From positions 1,900,001 through 1,964,000 of the forward strand of contig NC_091864.1 in assembly GCF_019399895.1 (NCBI RefSeq): a stretch of 64,000 nucleotides of DNA, written 5' to 3'. Positions 12,061 through 23,200 of this stretch are shown in pieces. The stretch's first letter is position 1; the number at the start of each line of letters is the position of its first letter. The notes under the pieces are model-generated. The model worked only from the letters and a program-made list of their open reading frames with translations, had not been told where the DNA came from and ran no database searches. The DNA is from Cardiocondyla obscurior. Taxonomy: Eukaryota > Arthropoda > Insecta > Hymenoptera > Formicidae. A program made the position numbers and the translations under genes.

Positions 12061-14501
12061 CCTTGATGTCTCTCGAGCTTCGTATCCTTATCACTGTCGC
12101 GGAGTCCTCTTCCTCCGTTTCCGGTACGTGTCGACTTGCGAAGGCGTGCGAAGTGCGCGCCGTGCGCGAGGTGAGGGTGCGACTGAACGTCAGAAACGGG
12201 AGAGAGAGAGTGGCGGTGGCCGAACCGGGGGATCAGGATGAGAGATGTGACATAGGGTCCAGAGAGAGAGAGACAGAGGTGGAAGCTGCGAGAGCCCTAC
12301 CGCGCGCAGCCCTGGAAGCTGATTCGAGAGCAGGTCGCCGAGCTATCATCCTTCTCTCTCTTTCATCCTCTCTCGTTCTCGTGTGCCGCCCTTGCGCCAT
12401 TTTCCGCAAACGATTTTCAATAACAGACGCTCCTGCAGAAAATTCAGTCGAATATAAGGATAGATATTTAGGATTAAATTAGAAAACGTAGCGCAAATTT
12501 TTTTTTATTGTTCTCTCGCTTTTTGAAGAAGAGAAATTCAATTAGGCAATGAATAAACTACCTTCGAATACTTCATCCCGTTATCTTTTCGCCTGGATAG
12601 TGATTTTTTAATTAACGTACTCGCGATTGAATCGTTATCATGATCGAAATACTTTACATTGCATAATATCGGCGTGGTGTAGCGCGCTCTTTTCATTCAT
12701 GCGAAGATAAATTACCATCTCTTCGGTACAGAAGAGCTTTCGATTCTAGGCCAGGTCGTACACATAGACAGACGGACTTGATTGGCGGATGTTACCAGTT
12801 TATGATCCGACCCTACGTAATATCTCCTCTATTCTACGTCGACACAAATGTGACTCCATCGTCCCGTTCCGTTTCTCAGTCTTCGTTTTTAGGTTTCACG
12901 CAGTTTTATGTAACGAATCGTCCTACCGAAACTTATCATCATCATCATCATTTTCGCCCTTGTCACGAGATTCCTAAATTAATTGTGGTCTTAACTATTG
13001 AAATATCGTGCACAGATCGAACTAGGAATCGTAAATCCAATCTATGCAAAAAGAAAAAAAAAAACAATTAGTTTAGTAATAAAAAGAAAATTCTTTAACT
13101 CTTCATCAATTTTATTCATTCATACCTTTACCTTGTCATGCTGCTCTTCCGCGCGTGTTGCATCAGCAGGCATGCATTGCGCATCTCTGCGGAATATTAA
13201 AAAAAAATATTCTACAAAAGAAAAAAGAAATATACAAACGTTGAAACAACCGAACGTTAAAAGAAGCATTTTAAGAACTAAGTCTTTTTACCTTTGCCGT
13301 TAGAGTTTTCTTCTATTAATTCGTAACAAACGCAGCAGCACTACCATTTTTCACGCTGTATAACGCCAACAAAAAAAAGTTATTATTTTTTTTTTTTTAA
13401 ATTAATTTATAAATTATATCATTAATACAACCAAATCTCGCTGCTGCTTCGCGTGATTTTCATGCTTTTAGAAGTAGACAAAAATGCGCGGCGACGTGAC
13501 ACGTACACGTGGGTCGCCGCGAGTTTTCCGGGTCAATACAATTCCGGCGGTGGTGCGCGAGCGCGCCCCGTGAATAACCTCACTTCTGGCCGGTACAGTC
13601 GCCGGCGGAATTATTGACCGTCTTCGGTACCGGGACAATTGTTAACCGTCGGCATTTCGCGGGCCTCGGCACGTGGGGCGATCGGGATTGAGGCACGAGG
13701 GGGCCCATCGTCGGGGACGCGTACCGCCAGTCGCTTCCTCTCGTCGCGGCTCAGCCACGGAGATTCGTGTTGTGCAATTTACAGGCACACCTGTCGCTCG
13801 CGTCCGCACCGCCGCGGACTGTACCGACGGTGGCGCGGTACAGTCCGCGGGATCGCGACTCGACGACGCGTCGAGCCTGCCGCGAGGACTCGCCGGGGCC
13901 AACGAGAAGCGGGATCCGCGGCGTCCCGACGCCGCCATCCGCGCGCGCGCGCGCCTCCTCGACATCGGCGTCTGTTCACGCGCGGGGGGATCTGCTCGGG
14001 CGGACTGTACCGCGGCGGCAGTTGTATTGACCGCGGATTTCTATCGCTGGGTACTTCCCTATCCCTTTGGTGCGGTTAAGGGCCGCGCGTCTCGGCAAGG
14101 AAGAAGAGCCTGAAGCGCGAGGACGAGTCGACGCGGGAGTCGTCCGAGTGAAAGGAGAGAGGAAAAAAAAAAAAAAGGAGAACGGTGACTGCGAGAATCC
14201 AAAGTCGACGGCCCTTCGGCGACGCTTTCGACGACGCGCGGACGCGATGCCGACGATTCAGGCGCGACGAAGATGCTCATCGCGGAGTTAATGGATCCCG
14301 CGTGAGTCGAGTTGCTCTCCAGGATGCCCGCGAGCGGCCGCGAAACCGAGTTTTGAGAGGGAAAAGGAGAGAAAGAGAGATTCGAAGGCGGCTATCGGTG
14401 GTCGCCTCTCGTCACGTGATCCGCATTCTTTCGCGTACGTCACACATTCGCGTGCGATTTAAATCCTCGGTGGCGGCACATCGCCACCGAAGACAAAGAG
14501 G
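12061..14501. other. Intergenic region and CpG-rich 5' region of the double-HTH gene
   Basis: From 12061 to about 12400 the DNA is GC-rich with GA-rich runs and probably includes the OBP promoter (minus strand). From 12480 to 13440 it is AT-rich and I see no gene. From 13480 to 14501 it is a strong CpG island leading to the start codon at 14502, and should hold the promoter and 5' UTR of that gene. Overlapping open frames in the island occur in several frames on both strands, as expected from GC content, and I do not call them genes. Confidence 0.55.
13591..14015. promoter_or_regulatory. Repeated CGGACTGTACCG motif, including a perfect inverted pair
   Basis: The core GGTACAGTC or its complement GACTGTACC occurs four times: 13592-13600, 13817-13825, 13837-13845 and 14003-14011. 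The two middle copies form a perfect inverted repeat with 15-bp arms (13812-13826 and 13836-13850) around a 9-nt spacer. The copies lie 0.5-0.9 kb upstream of the double-HTH start codon, inside its CpG island. A binding-site role is inferred; the repeats themselves are directly visible. Confidence 0.5.
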
Positions 14502-17326
14502 ATGGGGAAGACGAGAGGCGTCCACGAGACGACCCCCGAATTGAGGAACCGGATGGTGGGCATGTACGAGGCCGGTCTGGGCCTAAGAGAGATCGCCGCA
14601 GCGGTCAACTGCTCGGTAAATAAATTATAAATTTAAAACTTTTAGATACTCACTTCTGCTTTTGTTGAATTCTTCTTTCTTCTTTAGATTACTCGGCGAT
14701 AAATTTACTGATCTGTCTTTCGACTGTTTCTAGCAACGCACAGTGAAAAGGTGGTTGAATAGATTCGATAAGGAGGGTACGGTCGAGACACGAGAGCGTT
14801 GTGGACGTAAAAGGGCCACCACTTCGGAGCAGGACGAAGCGATCGTTCGTTTGGCGACTGAGACGCCTATAACAGCAGCGAAAGCAGTTCTTCCTGCATT
14901 AGGTCTCACATGTTCCGTAGACACTGTGAGAGAAAGGCTACACAAAGCTGGCATTCACAACTGGAGTCCATCGCGGAAATACATGCAAAGGATTCCATTA
15001 GGGTTAATATCTATCAATGCATTTTAGAATCATAAATTATTCAAATTATCTTACAATTATAAATGTACAGCGATTCATATAGAAACGTATATATTCAACT
15101 TATTTTTTAGCGATGCGGATGGTGCAGCAATTCAGCAAGCGGTATGGCGACCGACTGGCACTCAGTTAGGCAAGAAGAAATCTTCCAGGGACTCGGGAAA
15201 ACCTGAAAAAAGTATTGTCACGGTTAAAAAAAAGAGCCCTTCGAAAAAAATCAAATCTCGAGAGACATACAGCAATGATGACGTGCTGTCGGAAAGTCTG
15301 AAACAGAATCAGAGAACGGAGGAGCGACAGCAGCAGCAGCAGCAACAACAGGAGCAGCAACAACATCAGCAGCAAGGATTTGTATTTCCTCAACAAAATC
15401 TTCCTCCACTGCCTTCCGCCCCTCAAGTCACCGAAATGCAACCTTCTTCGCAGCCCGTGTCTACGAATCAGACAGAGTTTAGCAACGCGTTAAGCTTGGT
15501 GCAACAACCGCAGCCCATTTATCAACATCCGGGATTGAGCATGGTACAAAATTGGCCATTAGATTTAGTGCAAGGTAGTCACCACTATCCCCAGGTTTGT
15601 CTTGTTTTTTAAATATACATGCAATACGCGTTATACAAGATATTAATCATATTCGTATATACTGACAGGGACAGCCGAATCCTATACCTCACGAGCATCC
15701 TCCACCGCAAACGCAACTACAAGAATTACACACACAGCAGGAACAGCAGCAACATCACGCACAACAGGCCCAGCACGTACAAACGCGATTGCAAGACCAG
15801 TCGCATCAACAGAATACTCAGTCTCATCATCATAGTATCGATCAGAGATTATCAGTAGACCACCACATTCAACAACAGCATCATCAGCGCTTGCAATCTG
15901 GCATATCTAGTCCCGAGCATACGAGCGTGAACATAGGATCGGACAGTTCAAATACTTGTAGCTCTAACGAAAATAGTCAGTCATCTTGCGAACCTCAACA
16001 GCACAAGACATCATTGCGGAAAAGCGGCGAAAGATCAGAACGAAAAAAAAAGAAGAAAGGCGGCAAAGCAAAAGGAACTTTAGAAACTAGCGTAGAAATC
16101 AGAAATCGCATGATTGGAATGTCTGAGGCTGGATTGTCCACTCTGTCCATCGCCTTAGCGATAGATAGATCGGTATGTCAAAAACTTTTCTTTTATGCAC
16201 TTTTAAATTAAATTTAGATCGTATATTATAGATTTCTGTATTATGTTATATAAAAATAGTTGTAAAAATTATATTACAAACTCGAGAGAATTAACACAAA
16301 AGATTTACATGGACATATTTTTTAATTAAGGAACGTACTGTTAAAAGATGGTTAGAACGTTGGCATAAAGAAGGCAATGTACAAACGAAAGAACGGAAAG
16401 GTCGACGTCGAATCACAACCAAGGAACAAGACGAAGCCATCGTCGCGATGGCTACTCAGCATCCTCTCACTGCCGCTAAATACGTAGCACCTGCGCTAGG
16501 TCTCAAGTGCAGTGTAGATACGATTAGAGAAAGGCTTCATAAAGCTGGGATACATAGCTGGAAATTGGGCAAAAAACAAAGGTTAACTATTTTCTTTAAA
16601 AAAAAAAATTCTTAAGAAATTAAATATAAAATATCTTTTGTAATATAGAAAACAAAACTTACGATTTACATGACGTATATATTTTTTAGTGAAGGCAATG
16701 CAGTGCATACAGTTCACCTGTGGCAGCCAAGCGGTAATCGTCCCAACAAACCAAAACTACCCGGCGAGAAGAAGAGAAAAAGCGGGGACAAGAAACGTAA
16801 TCAGGGAAATGTAAATAATAGCCAAAAACGTGTCGCGCGGAAAAAGAAGATTAATGAACCACCACCACCGAAAGCAACTCCGCCTCCAGCAAACATAATA
16901 CCAGAACAGTCTGCATTACCATTCCATAATCCCGAAAGCAGTAAGTATCGCGAGTAATTTCTTTATATGTATATACATATATACATTTATTTGAGAAGAA
17001 AATTAATTATTAAAAAATTTATTTTTTTAGTGGGAAGTTACGCTTCAGGTCCTAATATAATGCAATCAGTACATAATATTTCCGGGCCGCCTCCTGCACT
17101 GCCGCAACCACCTCCGCCACCACCGGCACCACAACCAATGCAACCAATGGGTCCGCTAATGCAACAGAGACCAGACTGTAGATTAGCACCGATAGTTCCA
17201 CCCGTATCGGGTCCGAGCAATTCCGGCGTCGCTTACCCATCGTGCATGGTCGGCGGCAGTAGTCACGCAAGTCACATGGAACAAACGGATCCTCTAAATT
17301 ACGAACCGTACATTTGGAGTTTTTAA
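14502..17326 (+). CDS. Double Tc1/PAIRED-type helix-turn-helix protein with Gln-rich linker
   Basis: Exons: 14502-14615, 14734-15002, 15111-15594, 15669-16172, 16331-16581, 16690-16940 and 17031-17326. All phases agree and give 722 residues. Two homologous bipartite HTH domains, like the DNA-binding N-termini of Tc1/mariner or IS630 transposases, lie at about 12-104 and 431-530. They share blocks such as RTVKRWL, EQDEAIV, ITAAK/LTAAK, PALGL and CSVDT-RERLHKAGIH. Between them is a Gln/His-rich linker with a poly-Gln run near 201-217. The C-terminal third is basic, then Pro-rich, ending NYEPYIWSF. No DDE/D catalytic core is present and the gene has seven coding exons, so it looks like a host nuclear DNA-binding or chromatin protein built from transposase-type domains, not a transposon. 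I do not know its named orthologue. Each domain is split by an intron at the equivalent codon. Confidence 0.8.
15328..15377 (+). repeat. CAG/CAA trinucleotide repeat encoding poly-Gln
   Basis: A run of CAG and CAA codons interrupted by single Glu and His codons, inside exon 3 of the double-HTH gene. Mixed CAG/CAA use usually slows slippage, so the tract may be fairly stable. It forms part of the long Gln/His-rich linker between the two DNA-binding domains. Confidence 0.85.
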
Positions 17327-18367
17327 ATAAATCGATAAAATTTAAATTGCATATGTAGGACTGAAAAACTGAGTTACGTTTAAACTGCGCCATTTGCAAT
17401 AATTTCACTAAATTCTAAATTGATGCGAAGAGAACTTTGCGTACGAGATAACTCTGAGAGTCAACGATGCAGAGATACTGTCGATAAATATAACTTTAAT
17501 ATATATTGCAATATTAGAAGATACATCTATAATTGTTTGTGCATGTGCAGAAAACGTAAACTCGGTGATTTAATTGTTATATATTAAAAAAAGAAGTTAT
17601 TAACTTTAAAAAGAAACTTTTATAGTAACATACAGCGTTTAGACCAATTTATATCATAAAGTCATGAAGAATACAACTGTAAATATAGAATCGTGTAGAA
17701 CAGAACAAAGATGTACGTCACGTTTATTTTGCTATAGTATGTCGTCTCTTCAAATAACGCGCAGTCGTAATTAGAAATTAAATTGTACATGAAAAATTGA
17801 CTTTTATACAATACGATCAAACTTCAATGAATTAAAGTTTAGCATTTATGTTGTACATATTTTTAATGGCTAAAAGGAAACAAAATCTAAATATCAAATA
17901 AATTTCATAACAGGTGCAAATATCTATTAATTCGACATAAACTATTTATTAATAGCTATATAAAATAGAAAATTCAAAAATTTTTTAATGAACCCAGTGA
18001 TGATAGATCTATTTTCGATATGTAACTCGTATATTAGATCCTTTCTTTGTGAAAATTTTATATATTCATATACATTGTAGATGATTTTAGATAGATACCT
18101 TTTATATATTTAATTAATACATATGAAACTGCTTTAAAATTATAGTAACTACAGTACAAATTGGCACGTTCCAATTAGAAAAAATGTAGCAAATCAATTT
18201 TAAAACAGGCTGCCAAAATATATATATGTATTATACATAAATTTTTTTATATCCTATTCATATATGTATAATTTTTTTTACGTTTAATTCAGGTAACATA
18301 TTGTAATTACACAAAACACATGTAGTTTTATTTATAACTTTATTTATAATTCTAATTTACCTTTTTA
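17327..18367. other. Convergent 3' region between the double-HTH gene and BCS1
   Basis: About 1 kb of AT-rich sequence with no coding exon seen. It should hold both 3' UTRs. Minus-strand poly(A) signals (TTTATT on plus) occur at about 18328 and 18340, very close to the BCS1 stop at 18368, implying a short BCS1 3' UTR. Confidence 0.6.
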
Positions 18368-20269
18368 TCACGTGAGCTCCCAGATCTGTGCAACATTATT
18401 TATAACTGCATTCGGATTATTTTTATGAAACATAAAGTATCCCTGAATCTGTGCCGGACTAATGTTTTTATTAAATGATATAACACTATCCGCAAACTGC
18501 TTCGCAAGTGTACTAGGATTCTCGCCTGGTTCCTTGTAAAATCTTAGAAACATTTGCTCAATTTGACTTGCACTGCACCATCCTAAGAGCACAATATCAA
18601 AATTATTAATTTATACATATATTTAGATTTATTATTTATTTTATTTTTATACGTACCGATATATTCTTTTACGTCAACTCTGCCTGGTCTAACGAGTGCT
18701 GGATCTAATCTATCTAAGTAATTAGTCGTCATAAATAATATTCTACCTTCTGTAGAAGCCACACCATCCAAGCAGTTCAATAAACCGCTGAACGTTACTC
18801 TATTGAGACCATCGTACGCTGCTTTGACTGAAAGTAAAGTATATCAGAACATGTTAAGTAATTTATTCATTATTTTATTTTGTTTTATTTTATTTTATGC
18901 TTCCGATATTTACTTGCTTTAGATTCTTCTCTGCTGATAAAAGCAGCGTCGACATCTTCAAGTAGGATGATAGTCTGTTGCGGCGCTACTGCTAATAAGT
19001 GATTCAGTCTGTCGTCCGTCAGGCCTCTTTCAGATAAATTCAAAACGCAAATACCACGTTCTAATTCTCCGGCCAAAGCGGTAATATACGAAGACTTGCC
19101 ACAACCTGGAGGGCCGTGTAACAAGTAGCCTCGGCGATACGGTATTCCTATAAAAATAGTTTTTAATTATTAAATAAATATCAGATCTATTTTTTATCGT
19201 ATCAAAGATTTGTAAAAAAAACAAAAATCTTAAACTTAATACCTCTCTCGCTATACCACGTAGGATTATTGATGAATTCCTGGCAATCGTTTATTATTCT
19301 CTCAGAAACGCCGGTATCTAGTACCACCGATTCCACCGGTCTCCTCTTCCTGGCATGCCCAAATTGTCGCCATTCGCTCCCCATAGCGATGTACATTATA
19401 GTTTTCCCCTCATGTTCCTTCAAAGCCATTTGTCTGGCTATACAAATTCAGAATTGCTACTGATTTTCCATTGTCAAGTAACATATCTAAATATTTGTAA
19501 AAACTCAACCTTCTTCAAGAATATTGAAGTATATGCTTCTATCTTTGCCAAACGCTGTCAGCTGTACAGTTTCCCATGGTATGCCCATGTGTAGATCTAA
19601 AGTCTGTTGCTCCCTCGTTCTTTGTACTTTTATCCAGTTCCCTTTGTACCTGTAAAAATTAGCGACATATTAAAAGAAAAACCGGACAAGCCTTAGTGCA
19701 ATACAATATATCGTTAATATTTTATGCAACAAATATAAGTTTAAAAAATTTAATATTTTTGCGTCCGTGCTCGCTCAAATTTTGACGACGGAAAACATCC
19801 CGCCGACCAAGATTCGGCTCGCGAAACTCGCGAGTCTCAGAATGCGTTCACCGCGAGCGTAATAATACATACCTGAAAAAATGAGTTCCTATACTCGGAA
19901 TAAAGTCGTATTTGGTCTTTACGTGACCAGTATCCCTTTGTTCGAAACTGGTCTCTACAGACAGATGCTGCGTCTTTCGTGCGCCTTTGTGCGTGATCCA
20001 TTGCAGGAGCCACTGATAACTTTTATCACGGCATGGCACTTCCAGAGTGATCATGTAATGCCGCCTAAAAAAAAAAATAACGTGAATTAATTTAAAGAAG
20101 TTCGTCATACAAAATACATTTAATATTAAGCACCGTACCTGAATAATACGGTTCCAAATTGAACGCCTTTTCTTAACAAGGCAGCTCCAGCTCCAAGACC
20201 GAATAGGCCAAAGCCAGCGCCAAAGTAAGGATTATCAGACAAAGTTTGTACGTATTCCAAAAATGTCAT
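18368..20269 (-). CDS. BCS1L: Mitochondrial chaperone BCS1 (AAA ATPase)
   Basis: BCS1 translocates the folded Rieske iron-sulphur protein across the inner mitochondrial membrane for assembly of respiratory complex III. Exons, in order: 20269-20139, 20064-19873, 19649-19510, 19437-19243, 19147-18914, 18827-18657 and 18582-18368, giving 425 residues, the usual length. Residues about 16-36 form the single N-terminal membrane segment with a basic residue after it (LLRKG), in keeping with the internal targeting signal of the family. The BCS1-specific middle domain follows. The AAA module has Walker A GPPGCGKS at 231-238, Walker B IILLED at 279-284, sensor 1 FMTTN at 329-333 and the RPGR motif at 344-347. 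The protein ends QIWELT. No defects are seen. Confidence 0.95.
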
Positions 20270-23200
20270 GATGTAATATAAAAAGTTACCGTGTATTACA
20301 AATAAATTATGTAATCAACAATATCTCTTTGTTCAAAACTTATTCACATTTTAATTAACGACTATTCCATAAATATTAATTATTACAGAATTATTTAAAC
20401 AGGTACAAAATCACTCTGTGATTTGAACTTTGGGAGAAGTTATAGGTTATATCACCAGCGTTTACCAATGATGCAATAGCACCAAGATTAAGAAAATGTT
20501 CTCTATAAAACCATTTTGCATAACGTCAACTTATTACAGAATAAAAGTTATTTTTTATATAATTCACACGTTCGAACACATGTTAAAACAGTGGGACATA
20601 CTACTGAATCGGGAGCCACTCAGTAGTATGTCTAAAAAACGGGGCAAACAAACTTTAGTTTTAATAAAATCCACTACGAGCCATTACTATCGCCATACAA
20701 ATCAAAATAGTACGAATCAACGATAAATCAAACATTATTTTTTAGTATTATAACTTAACATTACAATTTTTTCTTATACATTTTGTATTTTGGTGATGAT
20801 AAATGCTAAACAAAATAAAGAAGAACAAAAATTAATAAAATAATATATAAAAAAAAATTAATTTGCAGTCCTATTACAAATGATTATATTTCTCACTTTA
20901 TGTTACAAAAAGAATCTTTACTACGTATAATGTATCAGTTTTATAACGTCAACTCCAGGTACCACGGGTGTGGCTTGAATACACATGTCGTCCTCTTTCT
21001 TTCTTTTCTTTTTTTTTGTCTTTTTTGGTACCACTTTTACAGATACTTTTGCAAATAATATCACTGAACATCTACTTAACAGCTATTTCCCAGCTAATTT
21101 AAAACGACATCCCTCTGGCACATCCCTGCACCTGATTAATTCTCAATAAACACAAGAGAAAAAATCACGAAGTTGTTAAAATGGTCCGGGATTATTTCTA
21201 ATTTCTTCCCTTAATGTTTAACGTTCTATTGTGTCTATGGAGAAAATATAATATGCTCGTTGACGATCGTATAATATTTGTATGTGTATGTATAAATTGT
21301 CCGTGCTAATCTCCACGATGTTGGTACGTTTTAGACAATGTATTATTAATGTCGTAACGCTAGAGAATGCATTTACAATATGTACAATGTTCTGGGTCCA
21401 TGCTTCAAATTCCATTAGATTTTTCTCTTTTACAATCGAGAATAGAAAATAAATAATTAATTAAATTCTTTCCTTCTAAAGTTGCATTGGCCTTTTTCTG
21501 GGCAATACAGTTATTTAAATATTATACCTACACATTAAATTAAAATATTATGATTCAAGTCCATGTCAATACTACGATTGATATTAAATTGCAACTAATT
21601 TATTTTCTACGCAATATCAAATTAATTGAGCTACGTACGCATTCTATTGTACATTAAAATGCAATGTCTACTACTGTAATTGAAAAAAAAAATTGATATA
21701 AGTTTTTGACAAAGCTTATGGATTTTTTAATAATCTGTAGTGCCACGTGAAACATCCTATATTAATAACAACGATGCCTTTTAGAAATAGCTGCCTAAAA
21801 AGATACAGAATGAATACCACAAGCACCGATAGCGTCGTTCAATTCGCGTCTCTCAAAATTATTGCCAAGAAATATAAATCTACGGATGACAAAGTGCAAA
21901 AATTTCTCGCGTAAATGCAACATGGACCCGGTTACAACGCAGCACATCACATCCGTCGGGACGTTTTACACACGCATCGTTACATCGAGAGCTCTTCTTT
22001 CAAATTTTCTTAGAGATAATAATTCCAGCATACATTACACAGTCAATTTCTTAGCCTACGCCATTATAGCTAATTAAAACTCGTTACTCGAGTCCTATTC
22101 TTCTCTTTTTCTCTCTTTCTTTCCTTATATACGTCTAATCTCACGTATCGTGATTTAAACGCACCATCGTCGGGAAGTTTACCGAGCGGGACGCAATGAA
22201 AGCTTTTGTGGAAGCCTTGAGCAAACCTATCCGCTATTCCAATCTCTAGTAACCAATATTCAGCGGATAGATCTTGATATTATTGTTCACAATGTACTCT
22301 CTCTCTTTCTCTTTAGATTATTTAACTTATTATGTCTCAAATTCGCTCTGTTTCTTCTCTCTTTCTCTCTAGTTAATCTTAAACACGAACTTTGAATAAT
22401 TTAGTTGCGTACTTTTTGGAATCCTTCTTAGAAACTACAGTTTATACAGAGTTTATACAAGACAGATAGATTAAACAAGTATTAAGAGATTATTAATATA
22501 AATTATTAACATAAAATACCAGTCGCTAACTGAGCACAATAAAAGATTCTTTTTTTTTCTTTTTTCTTTTTTTTTTTCCCCAACACCGATGAGATAAAAA
22601 TTCAAAAATAGAAGTTTACGGCTTTAATACGCAACCATTTACGACGTGGAGGAACTTTGTGAAGGACGTAAATGTACTGAAAGGACCGTGTCGGCCCTTC
22701 AAAAGGACAGAATTATTTTTGGCAAAAGTTATCGAAGGTGTGCGCTTCCACGACTAAGCACTCGTATTTAATCGTCGATTTTAAAGACTTCGGAAATTGT
22801 GCCTCATTATCGGAATATCTTTAAATCAACTAACAAGAAGCAGAAAAGTTTCAATTCTTAACAACACAGAAATCGTACAGATCTTAGCAGATTGCAGATT
22901 GTCTTATCAGTAAAACGACTTTACAGTTTCTAAAAAGATATATTAAATATATTATTTAATGTAACGTAACTGTTAAGTATCGATAATTATGCACAGTTTC
23001 TGAATTACAATTGTCTTCAAAATACAGATTTATAAGTTCCGACATTTCTGACGTGTACGTTTTTCCAGTCGCGTGGAGCAGCGCGGACGGCTAGGTAGAG
23101 TTGAGGACGAAATTTTTCATGAAAAATAGTAAGGACAACTTCTCGAGAAACGGAAGGATGTTCTTTACTACCCGGCTCGTCCCCGACGATGATGCGATGC

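Noticed and set aside
13639..14544. Many long overlapping frames on both strands in the CpG island before the double-HTH gene
   Set aside because: High GC content removes stop codons in all frames. The frames are Arg-rich with no domain, and no single one is favoured.
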